Below, one piece after another: positions 9,300 through 16,757 of a stretch of DNA of 34,195 bases. Position 1 is the first letter of the stretch. The number at the start of each line of letters is the position of its first letter. The stretch covers positions 1 through 34,195 of the forward strand of contig JAGXGH010000006.1 in assembly GCA_024636835.1 (NCBI GenBank), given 5' to 3'. A model generated the notes under the pieces. The model did not search any database and was not told the origin of the DNA. It worked only from the letters and a program-made list of their open reading frames with translations. The translations under genes and the position numbers were made by a program. This DNA is from Verrucomicrobiales bacterium. Lineage in GTDB: Bacteria > Verrucomicrobiota > Verrucomicrobiia > Verrucomicrobiales > SLCJ01.

Positions 9300-10958
9300 A
9301 TGAAAACCTCAATGACCGTCTGCCTGATGGCAGGATTACTCGCCGTCACGGCATCCGCCGAGCCAAAGCTCAAAAAAGAAAAACTCCAAATCGTGTTCCT
9401 CATGGGGCAGTCCAACATGGTGGGGCTCGCTGACATGAGCACCGCACGTTATCTGACCGAAGATCCCTACGTCGCCCCACGCGAGATCATTGCCCAAAAG
9501 TCCCCCACTTTCGACTGGAGCAATCTCTACTGGCAAGGAATCAGAACGTTCAAAGGTCCTCAGAAGTATAAAGACCAGCTCAATGGGCTCTATGAAGAAC
9601 GTGCACTGTCCCGGATGAAGTGGCGTCAACGTGTTAACGGCACTCGCGGACCATGGAAAGAAGAATGGGGAAAGAAGCCTGAAGGCAAGGGCCGTGGTGT
9701 GATGTATCCCTATCTCGACAAAAAAGCCGAAGAAGAAGGTATCTACCAGCGAATGGATGAAATCATCGGCAGCCCGGAGAACAAGTTCACGATGGATGTC
9801 GCCTACAAGGAGATCATCAACCGTGAAAAAGAGATCGCCGACGAAGTGGCCATGGTGCGTTCCTTTTATCTCGGCGATGCCAAGACCGAAGACTTCGACG
9901 CATTCGAAGCAGCCCTCAAGGAGGCAGATTTCTCCAAAAAACCAACCGAGAACGTAGAAGATGCACGTGCCAAATACGCCCAGTTGGCTCAGAAACACTT
10001 CAACCTACCAATCGCCAAAGATACCCGGATTTTTGCGCATGGTCACGTGACCGGATCAGAGGGTGAAAAGAACCAATACACGACCTACGGCCCGTTATCC
10101 GTGGGTTACGGCGGTGGCATCACAACTATTGGGCCAGAGTATGGCGTCGGCATGGCGCTGGATCGGATGGTTGATGGACCTGTCTTGCTGGTAAAATGCT
10201 CATGGGGCAATACCGCCATCAAGGAAGCTTGGCGCCCACCATCACTTGACGGTGTGGAAACACCTGCCGAGAAAGCTCAACGTGAAGCCTGGAATGAAAG
10301 TGAGGTCGAACGTGCTAAACAAGAAGGCCGTGAACCAAAAATCACTCCCGCCCCGACGAAATCGGAAAAACTCTCCTACTGCTGGGGAATGACTCTCCCT
10401 CAAATTGATCTCGTCCTGGCTGATCCTGGCAAGTTCCATCCAGATTACGACCCCGAAGTTGGTTATGAGGTGGCCGGCATGGTCTGGTTCCAGGGATACA
10501 GCGACCAGGGAAATCAGGCCTATGGAGAACAGCTCGTGGAATTGATCAAATTCATGCGCAACAAGGTTAACACTCCAGACATGCCCTTTGTCGCTGCGAC
10601 TCTCGGCATGCCCGCCTACAAACACATGGCTCTTGAAGGTGATGTGAATGGAGGAATGGTTTACGCCTCACGCCACGCCGACATGAAAGGCACCGTGGAT
10701 GTGGTGAACACAGCCCCCTACTTCCCACTCGAACTCGATCTGGCTTACACCGTTCGGGACAGCGCCGAAAAAGACAGCCCGGAATACGAGAAAGCCATCT
10801 CCGTTCTCAAAGTGGCCAGCAGCAACAAGGGCTTCCATTACCATGGCAGCGCCAAGTGTTTCCTGCTGATGGGAGACGCGATGGGCCGTAGCCTAGTCAA
10901 TCTGATGGCCGGCGGCGAACCGATGATCCACGAACAGTTGAAAGCACAAGGCGAGTGA
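9300..10958 (+). CDS. Secreted SASA-family carbohydrate esterase with a charged insertion
   Basis: This 552-residue protein belongs to the SGNH/SASA (sialate O-acetylesterase, CE6-like) group. ATG 9300 is chosen because it yields a clear signal peptide ending ASA-E. The catalytic serine motif GQSNMVG follows at about residue 34. Family blocks continue with GPEYGVGMALD, LVKCSWGN, VWFQGYSD and a C-terminal GFHYHGSAK holding the putative catalytic histidine. Between the first block and about residue 250 lies an insertion of roughly 180 residues. It is rich in Lys, Glu and Arg, likely helical, and absent from the two other SASA domains in this window. The expected role is removal of acetyl groups from a polysaccharide outside the cytoplasm. 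A copy of the palindromic repeat sits just before the start. The exact ester substrate is unknown. Confidence 0.87.
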   Translation: MKTSMTVCLMAGLLAVTASAEPKLKKEKLQIVFLMGQSNMVGLADMSTARYLTEDPYVAPREIIAQKSPTFDWSNLYWQGIRTFKGPQKYKDQLNGLYEERALSRMKWRQRVNGTRGPWKEEWGKKPEGKGRGVMYPYLDKKAEEEGIYQRMDEIIGSPENKFTMDVAYKEIINREKEIADEVAMVRSFYLGDAKTEDFDAFEAALKEADFSKKPTENVEDARAKYAQLAQKHFNLPIAKDTRIFAHGHVTGSEGEKNQYTTYGPLSVGYGGGITTIGPEYGVGMALDRMVDGPVLLVKCSWGNTAIKEAWRPPSLDGVETPAEKAQREAWNESEVERAKQEGREPKITPAPTKSEKLSYCWGMTLPQIDLVLADPGKFHPDYDPEVGYEVAGMVWFQGYSDQGNQAYGEQLVELIKFMRNKVNTPDMPFVAATLGMPAYKHMALEGDVNGGMVYASRHADMKGTVDVVNTAPYFPLELDLAYTVRDSAEKDSPEYEKAISVLKVASSNKGFHYHGSAKCFLLMGDAMGRSLVNLMAGGEPMIHEQLKAQGE

Positions 10959-10977
10959 TATCCCTGTGAGACTGTCT

Positions 10978-11008
10978 AAAAAAACACCTGCGGATGACTA
11001 TTCCGCAG
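10978..11008 (-). terminator. Rho-independent terminator of the M6-like protease gene
   Basis: On the minus strand a CTGCGG/CCGCAG hairpin (10988-11008) is followed by a run of seven T (10978-10984). The stem spans the stop codon of the protease gene, so the gene's last codons form part of the terminator. It lies in the 39-base gap between two convergent genes. Confidence 0.75.
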
Positions 11009-12101
11009 ATGGCTGGACATCGATAGTGACTTGGTATCCCCCACCCTCGAGTTTTTCACCAACCTTAAGCTGCATTGGCGCGTCCTCGTGTGTGAATATA
11101 TCGCCTGGCAAAAAGGTGGCACCGGCTTCAAGGTCGTCCTTGGGGAAAACCATAACAGGATTCTGGCCACTGGCCTTGGTGGCATCGACACGATAGATCA
11201 GAACTCCGGCAGGCCATGGCATCTCGTCCTCCTTGGGGCTCGGTGATTGACCAATCTCGGCGACGAAAACCGTGCTCGGTTGTTTCGGATTAGTGACAGG
11301 AACAACGATCATCGACACACCGTTCTCTGCATCCAACGGTGTGAGCTCGATGGTGTGTGTGCCTTTGCTCAGATATGTTTTGCGGTCGTCATCCATCCAA
11401 TCGAGCTTGTGTCGATGCCATCCGATGAAGCCAGCCGCGCGCCCTGCGCTCGTCATTAAATCCCAATTGCCGGCAGGATTTTTGGGTTTGAGATCACCGT
11501 AAGTGTAGATGTCAGGCAAGCCCATGCAGTGAGCCACTTCGTGGGCCAACACACCGGGGTGATTGCTACCAATATTGACAGCATGATAGATGAAGCCATC
11601 GCGGTATGGGATGGCTTTGTCAGCACGCTCACCAAAAGCAAAATTCCCGCGACCTGGCAACTTGGCGACAATGTAGTCGTATTGGTGAAAATCGATTTCC
11701 GGATAGAGTCCGAAGATATCGACGAACATTTGACGATGACCTTCAGTGGTCGTGGGGTCGTTTTCTTTTTGAGGCCGTGGCATCGCGCGCCAGCCATGCA
11801 CGTGATCAATATTGATCTTGAGCTTACCGTAGGATTGTTGATGGAAGATATTGAGAAATCGCCCGTCGCCGAGCATTCGTTCAGCCACTGCCTCGGTGGT
11901 TTCTTCGGGTTTTCCCAGATCCGAGAAGTTAGTGTAGACCATCAACAGCGTCTTCTCTCCGGTGGTGGTGCCATAGATCTCAAAATCGTTAGGTCCTTCA
12001 GTCTTATACACGTCGCCCTTTGGGTCGAGAGCGGGAATTTCGTGAGCGAGACCGAGTTGAACCAGCATCGCGGCTAGTAGGAGAGACAGAGCGCGTTTCA
12101 T
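10998..12101 (-). CDS. Secreted M6-like zinc metalloprotease
   Basis: This 367-residue protein has an N-terminal signal peptide (basic start, hydrophobic core, LGLAHE near residue 20). The zinc-binding motif HEVAHCMGLPD, with His187, Glu188 and His191, is the extended HExxHxxGxxD form of M6 (immune inhibitor A-like) peptidases. It is followed by GNWDLMTSAG, the M6 block containing the Met-turn. The C-terminal third is beta-rich and resembles the domain that follows the catalytic domain in M6 proteins. It would be expected to hydrolyse proteins outside the cytoplasm; targets could be glycoprotein substrate or surface proteins. It lies 75 bases downstream of the GH27 gene on the same strand and may be cotranscribed with it. 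The family call is firm and the substrate unknown. Confidence 0.85.
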   Translation of the reverse strand: MKRALSLLLAAMLVQLGLAHEIPALDPKGDVYKTEGPNDFEIYGTTTGEKTLLMVYTNFSDLGKPEETTEAVAERMLGDGRFLNIFHQQSYGKLKINIDHVHGWRAMPRPQKENDPTTTEGHRQMFVDIFGLYPEIDFHQYDYIVAKLPGRGNFAFGERADKAIPYRDGFIYHAVNIGSNHPGVLAHEVAHCMGLPDIYTYGDLKPKNPAGNWDLMTSAGRAAGFIGWHRHKLDWMDDDRKTYLSKGTHTIELTPLDAENGVSMIVVPVTNPKQPSTVFVAEIGQSPSPKEDEMPWPAGVLIYRVDATKASGQNPVMVFPKDDLEAGATFLPGDIFTHEDAPMQLKVGEKLEGGGYQVTIDVQPSAE

Positions 12102-12176
12102 TCAGACAGTTACGTGGGAATCCTCAAAAACTATCAAGGCTTTGATATACTTGTTGGAGTGAAGCGATAGAATCGA

Positions 12177-13796
12177 CTATTCCTCAGACTGGGCGGTGGC
12201 TTTTGCGAACTGAAACAAAGCGATCCCATTTGGGCTGAGGAGCACTCGATCTCCAGGCTTGATCGAATTGATACGCTTCTGCCGCCACACATCCAGCACA
12301 TCGCTGCTATCGGCATCACCCAACCACTTAGCATCGAACTGTAGTTCACACTCCTCCTTGGCATCGCGGTTGAACAGAGCAAGAACCCGCCCACCGTCTG
12401 CCAGGTGCTTGATCATCACCACTTGTTTGTCAGTTTCGCTTACCACTTCGGCAACATGACCCAACTCATCCTGATTGATCCCCATCACATCCGCATTGCC
12501 TAACAAGCGCCAGGTGAACTCATCGATCTCATCCATATCGCAGGAGAAAAAGAACGGCGCACAGACGATCGACCAGAGTGTGACGTATTGGTAGCGCTGA
12601 TTGGTATCGAGCGGGATTTCAACGGCAGGCGCAACCATCTTGCGATGACTGCGGATCTTGTGAATATACATAAAGTCGGGGTCGTTCCATTGCCCCGGCT
12701 TGCTGAACTCACGCAGGTCTTTGGCAATCAACATCGCCTCATCGAAATAGCCTTTGACGTTGTGGTTCAAATCCCCTCCCGTACGCCAGGTCTGAATCTC
12801 GAGTTGCGGCGCCCACGTCCATGGATCGCTATCCCCATATTCACATAGGTTGTAGAGAATATCCCGGTCCTGCAAAGCGAGTGCATACGACATCGGATGC
12901 CAGAAATCGGTCATTTCAAAAGCGGGGTCCTTCTTGATGTTGTCCAATATTTTGTAAGCACTGCACTGGTCGTATTTCAGCAGATCAAACCCCCACTCGG
13001 CGTATTGCCGCGCATCCTGCAACTCGTGACCAAACGATCCGGCAAACATCTGACAAGTCTGTGGTCCCGGCGAACTGTATAAACCAGCCTTCATCCCATG
13101 GCCGTGGATGTGATCCACCATCTTTTCCATGTCGGGAAAATGGTCGTTCGTCAGAATATTGCCATCCTCATCTCGGACCTCACCGATCATCCCCGCAAAA
13201 TCAAACCCCTCGTGCCTATCCAGTTTCTTCTTTCCGGCAAAAATCTCCGGGGCAATCCGCATCCAGCAGTCATCGATCGACACATACTGGAAACCCACAT
13301 CCGCCAGACCGTGTTTCACCATCAAATCCGCGGTCATTCGCATCTTCTCATCGGTGATCATCATCATATAGGCACCCCATGAATTCCAACCCGTCGGCGG
13401 GGTCAGCGCGATCTTGTCGCCCACCACCAAGCGAAAGCTCTTGCTTGCGGTGCCATGAGAATTACTGGCACGAAAGGTCATCGCGTAGCTCCCTTTCGTC
13501 TCGGGCACGACCCCTGTCAGAATCCCCTTCTCAGCATCCAACTGCAATCCCTTCGGTAGATCATCGACCTCAAAGCGCATCGGCCGCTCACCCTGGGTGG
13601 GAATACGATAGAGAAATTTCCTGCCCGGGCGGACGCCGTAGAGAGCCGGCCCATTGATCCGAGGCGAAGCTTCCGGCAACGGTGTTAAAATCTCACCATC
13701 ACCAATCCGTGCATCATAAGTCGCCGCCGACAAATCGGCTAAACAGGCCACACCCAACAAAAAAACCAACAAAGCCTTCATCATCCTATACATCAT
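12177..13796 (-). CDS. Secreted GH27 alpha-galactosidase with N-terminal Ig-like domain
   Basis: This 539-residue glycoside hydrolase of family 27 would release terminal alpha-galactosyl (or related) residues. The start ATG at 13796 gives a signal peptide (MMYRMMK, hydrophobic core, cleavage after LSA). The frame is open 20 codons further upstream, but that extension would spoil the signal. An He_PIG-type putative Ig domain occupies about residues 45-130. The (beta/alpha)8 domain begins at PPTGWNSWG. The nucleophile aspartate is in LLKYDQC (about D276) and the acid/base aspartate in WRTGGDL (about D342). Other GH27 blocks are SIDDCWM and GQWNDPDF. A C-terminal beta domain ends the protein. 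Alpha-N-acetylgalactosaminidase or beta-L-arabinopyranosidase activity is possible in the family, so galactose specificity is inferred. Confidence 0.92.
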   Translation of the reverse strand: MMYRMMKALLVFLLGVACLADLSAATYDARIGDGEILTPLPEASPRINGPALYGVRPGRKFLYRIPTQGERPMRFEVDDLPKGLQLDAEKGILTGVVPETKGSYAMTFRASNSHGTASKSFRLVVGDKIALTPPTGWNSWGAYMMMITDEKMRMTADLMVKHGLADVGFQYVSIDDCWMRIAPEIFAGKKKLDRHEGFDFAGMIGEVRDEDGNILTNDHFPDMEKMVDHIHGHGMKAGLYSSPGPQTCQMFAGSFGHELQDARQYAEWGFDLLKYDQCSAYKILDNIKKDPAFEMTDFWHPMSYALALQDRDILYNLCEYGDSDPWTWAPQLEIQTWRTGGDLNHNVKGYFDEAMLIAKDLREFSKPGQWNDPDFMYIHKIRSHRKMVAPAVEIPLDTNQRYQYVTLWSIVCAPFFFSCDMDEIDEFTWRLLGNADVMGINQDELGHVAEVVSETDKQVVMIKHLADGGRVLALFNRDAKEECELQFDAKWLGDADSSDVLDVWRQKRINSIKPGDRVLLSPNGIALFQFAKATAQSEE

Positions 13797-13868
13797 TTTA
13801 TTTTTGCGTCCTATCCGTACATAGCATTTTGAAAATACGAAACTCATCACCTGCATACGCTATCACCG

Positions 13869-13894
13869 GATCAATATAACTGGCTATATTTATC
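13869..13894 (-). promoter_or_regulatory. Operator-like inverted repeat upstream of GH27 gene
   Basis: The arms GATCAATATA and TATATTTATC (9 of 10 positions complementary) flank a 6-base spacer. The element lies about 73 bases upstream of the GH27 start on its coding strand, a suitable place for a repressor site. The GntR/LacI-type regulator encoded next door is the obvious candidate. No matching copy was noticed upstream of other genes. Confidence 0.35.
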
Positions 13895-14087
13895 GAGGAT
13901 GACTTCAGTTGTTGCGCTGGTGTACAGTGCAACCCGTTATATCAAGAAGGGCTGGACGAAGGTGGGGCTGAGAGGCCATTCATGATGAATGAATGGCGCT
14001 TGGGTTTTGTTGTGGTAAACAAATTATGGGCACCATTTTTGGAGCATGGGAGGCAAATAAGCCTATCACGCTCTCCTTTAAACTACT

Positions 14088-14112
14088 CAACTCACTGACA
14101 GGCAGTGAGTTG
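14088..14112 (-). terminator. Perfect hairpin after the regulator gene, probable terminator
   Basis: The arms CAACTCACTG and CAGTGAGTTG are perfectly complementary with a 5-base loop. The hairpin lies 40 bases past the regulator's stop codon on the minus strand. The T-tract after it is weak (AGTAGTTTAAA), so termination is likely but not certain. Confidence 0.5.
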
Positions 14113-14152
14113 TATCATTTGGATGGGCTCTAACCAGTCTCACTCGCCTAGG

Positions 14153-15214
14153 CTATTTCGCCGCTGGCCCGATCGTGCCGGCCTCGATAAAGTCTGCCTT
14201 GGTAAAGGATTGTCGACGGTCGATTTTACCTCGTGCCACGTTATCAGCCCACTTGAGAATACGGTTAACCATGGGATCACTGTCCCAACTGATATGGGTC
14301 ACTGTCGGCCGGAACCATTTGAAGGCCGGACTGGGATCCAGACAGATGAGCGATACGTCACTCGGAGCAATATAGCCAAGTCTGGAAAGATGGCGTTCGA
14401 CGGCAAGAAAAAGAGGGAGGTCGTCGATGATCAAAGCGGTCGGGGGGGTGTGGTGGAAGAGTGAATTCATACAGTTATAGAAACCATCCACAGACTCATT
14501 CCAATCCGGCAAATTATAGGAGCCAGCAGGAATACCGAGGGATTTGAGTTCATTGAGAAAAGAGGTTTCCACCATGCCGGGATGTGGTTTTCGTCTCTCC
14601 TCGCGAGCTATCATGACGATGCGTTTATGTCCGAGCTGAACCAAGCGCCGGACGGCGGTTTGCATGGCTGGCACCTTATTCGGTCCTGTGCCCGCGATTT
14701 GGATACCCCGCCTGCGACCTGCAAGCGCTAAGGCGGGAGTGGCTTGCTGGGAAAACCATTCCAGCACTTCTCTCGATCCTGCCTGAACCACCCAAGCATC
14801 AGCCTTCGCATTTTTGACCATCTTTGAAATTCGATTCAGATCCATATTCAGGTCGCGCAACCCCCTCTGCGGAACGGCAATAGAGTGCCCTGCCCCGAGG
14901 AGCTTATTTTTGAGATCGACAATATAATCCACCTTATCTTCGATCCTTTCGTAAAGGAAGAGCCCTACCCTGAGTAATGGAGGGTCAAAGTTCTCGGGAA
15001 GCACGATTTGGCGTTTACGCCCCACGCCTTGATTCAGCAGCAGGCCTTCACTTTCCAGTATCTGAATAGCAGCACCAATCGTGGTGTGATTGACGTTTAG
15101 TTCGACTCCAAGACGATCAGCGCCAGGCAGTTCCATCGTCCACCTCCCCTTGAAGATTTCTGAACGCAGGTAGTTGGCTACTTGCTCAGGATAGGTAAGA
15201 AGACGGAGTGCCAT
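14153..15214 (-). CDS. GntR-type transcriptional regulator with LacI-like sensor domain
   Basis: This 353-residue regulator has a winged helix-turn-helix at about residues 1-75; the segment NVNHTTIGAAIQILESEGLL is the GntR recognition region. A periplasmic-binding-protein-like effector domain spans about 80-340 and contains LGHKRIVMI and DVSLICLD segments typical of LacI/GalR sensors. The architecture is that of AraR-type regulators, common in Verrucomicrobiota. The start ATG at 15214 is chosen because it lies 5 bases past the stop of the upstream esterase gene, implying cotranscription and coupled translation; the frame is open further upstream only inside that gene. It is expected to bind a sugar effector and repress or activate local genes. 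Its position as last gene of cassette A suggests local control. The ligand is unknown. Confidence 0.85.
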   Translation of the reverse strand: MALRLLTYPEQVANYLRSEIFKGRWTMELPGADRLGVELNVNHTTIGAAIQILESEGLLLNQGVGRKRQIVLPENFDPPLLRVGLFLYERIEDKVDYIVDLKNKLLGAGHSIAVPQRGLRDLNMDLNRISKMVKNAKADAWVVQAGSREVLEWFSQQATPALALAGRRRGIQIAGTGPNKVPAMQTAVRRLVQLGHKRIVMIAREERRKPHPGMVETSFLNELKSLGIPAGSYNLPDWNESVDGFYNCMNSLFHHTPPTALIIDDLPLFLAVERHLSRLGYIAPSDVSLICLDPSPAFKWFRPTVTHISWDSDPMVNRILKWADNVARGKIDRRQSFTKADFIEAGTIGPAAK

Positions 15215-15219
15215 TAGTC

Positions 15220-16629
15220 TTATGGAGTTAGCAGGTTCACCATGCCGTAGCCCATGCCCTTGCCGATCAGCCACATGGACTCGCCGTTGTTCCTCCAGTG
15301 GGTGGAGACATTGGTCGGCGATTGCCCGTCTGTCCGAGCGAAGGGGCGGGTATCGACGGTAAAGACGTTGCCGCCGAGTTCCGGATGCAGCGTGGGATTG
15401 GCTACGTTGATCTGGGCGTTGACGACAGTGAGCCGGTTGCCGCTGGTTGCGGAACCGATCATACCGGTGGTGCCGATGGAGACCGGCAGGTTGGGCTTTC
15501 CGAAGACATCACGGACGTCGGTGATGAAGTTGACCATATTCGCTTCATACTCGTTGGAGGCAAACGTGCTCAAACTGTCATTCCAGCCCTGATGCCATCC
15601 AAATCCCGCGATCTCATATCCAAGCCCGTTCCACTCTGGAAACTGAACTTCGAGAGTATTCAATACCTCTCTGACCTGCTCGATCATTTCCAGATAATAA
15701 GGACCAACCACGCCGCCACGCGCCGCTACAGCACCCGGAGGGCGGAAGTTATTGACCAGATCCTTGCCGCCCCAAGCCGTCTTGATGATCAGGACGGGCT
15801 GGTCGAAGTGTTCCCCGACCGTCCAACCAAATCCGTATTCCGGACCGAACGTTGTCGGCCCCGAGCCGAAGCCCTCGGGGTTTAGTCCGCCTTTTGAAAT
15901 GGCGGCTCCGGCTCCAAGGTCCGCACGGTTCCACCAGAAATTCACATCGTTGCGCACTACCCAATTGTCTGTATCCGGATTGCCGGTATCGACAACAAGT
16001 TGACCGTAGTTCGCGTTGTCGTTGACCACCTCGTAGCGTAGGCTTCCAATAGCGCCGTTGACATCACCATTACCCCGCTCGCTCTCACCCCTACCAACCA
16101 TGTTCGACTGACCGACGAGGATGAAAACCTTGACGCCGGCAGAGTCGTTATCCCAAGTGGTGAACTGTTGGCTAACATTGCTCCCCAGCGCCTGGCCGGT
16201 GCCGCTTGTCACACCGTCTACACTAACCGTATATCCTGTGGCAATACCGAGAGGCGCGCCGAGTGTCAGCGTGACACTGCCCCCATCGCTGCTCAATGTC
16301 GCGTCAGTCACCGATAGACTACCGCCCCCATCTTGTTGCACGGTGTAATTGCCGGCATTACCTGCCGAGGAGGCATTCATGGGCTCTGAAAACAGTAGGG
16401 TCATCGTATTACCGCTTCCCCAGACCGTGGACAGAGCGGGCTCGGTATCCACCTCGCTTACCGTCGTGGCTCTTAACTGAAGGAACAAGCTGTCTTCATT
16501 GAGTAGTGCAGGATTGATGCCGACACTCATGAGCTCTACATCATCGACTTCCGATTCGGGTATCTGGTTCGCCGCATTATCTTCAAACCACTGACGGAGA
16601 TCCGTAGAATACCATACTTTGTAATTCAA
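15220..16629 (-). CDS. 3' part of the frameshifted esterase: SbsA-like and SASA esterase domains
   Basis: This is a 469-residue frame from an internal ATG; the true reading frame extends upstream to about 16766. It starts within the FTYTRR-type module (YKVWYSTDLRQWF), then has an SbsA/Big_5 Ig-like domain (about residues 65-165, FSEPMN). The C-terminal domain is SASA-type esterase with the catalytic serine motif LVGQSNMVGRGE, GPEYGFGW, IIKTAWGGKDL, FGWHQGWNDS and a putative catalytic His in STHWRNNGES. Alone it lacks a signal peptide, so without frameshift correction the esterase would be neither translated normally nor exported. The GntR/LacI-type regulator starts 5 bases after its stop. Confidence 0.8.
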   Translation of the reverse strand: MNYKVWYSTDLRQWFEDNAANQIPESEVDDVELMSVGINPALLNEDSLFLQLRATTVSEVDTEPALSTVWGSGNTMTLLFSEPMNASSAGNAGNYTVQQDGGGSLSVTDATLSSDGGSVTLTLGAPLGIATGYTVSVDGVTSGTGQALGSNVSQQFTTWDNDSAGVKVFILVGQSNMVGRGESERGNGDVNGAIGSLRYEVVNDNANYGQLVVDTGNPDTDNWVVRNDVNFWWNRADLGAGAAISKGGLNPEGFGSGPTTFGPEYGFGWTVGEHFDQPVLIIKTAWGGKDLVNNFRPPGAVAARGGVVGPYYLEMIEQVREVLNTLEVQFPEWNGLGYEIAGFGWHQGWNDSLSTFASNEYEANMVNFITDVRDVFGKPNLPVSIGTTGMIGSATSGNRLTVVNAQINVANPTLHPELGGNVFTVDTRPFARTDGQSPTNVSTHWRNNGESMWLIGKGMGYGMVNLLTP

Positions 16630-16757
16630 ATTAGCCAGCGACTTTGTCCGACGCGTGTAGGTGAAATCCCCCGTGGCCGGATCAAAAGAATTCTGAAAGG
16701 GAGTGTTCGACTTGGAATCGGTCGGATCCAGCCCGAAAATGCGCTCGAAATCGTTTG

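Larger units (their letters stand above)
13797..14152. other. Intergenic region between GH27 gene and regulator
   Basis: No gene is visible in this 356-base stretch. It holds an operator-like inverted repeat near the GH27 gene (13869-13894) and a perfect hairpin beyond the regulator's stop (14088-14112). A second hairpin, GCCATTCAT/ATGAATGGC, lies at 13975-13997 and is followed on the plus strand by a T-rich run. No plus-strand gene ends there, so that hairpin may belong to an antisense or small RNA, or be coincidental. Confidence 0.45.
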
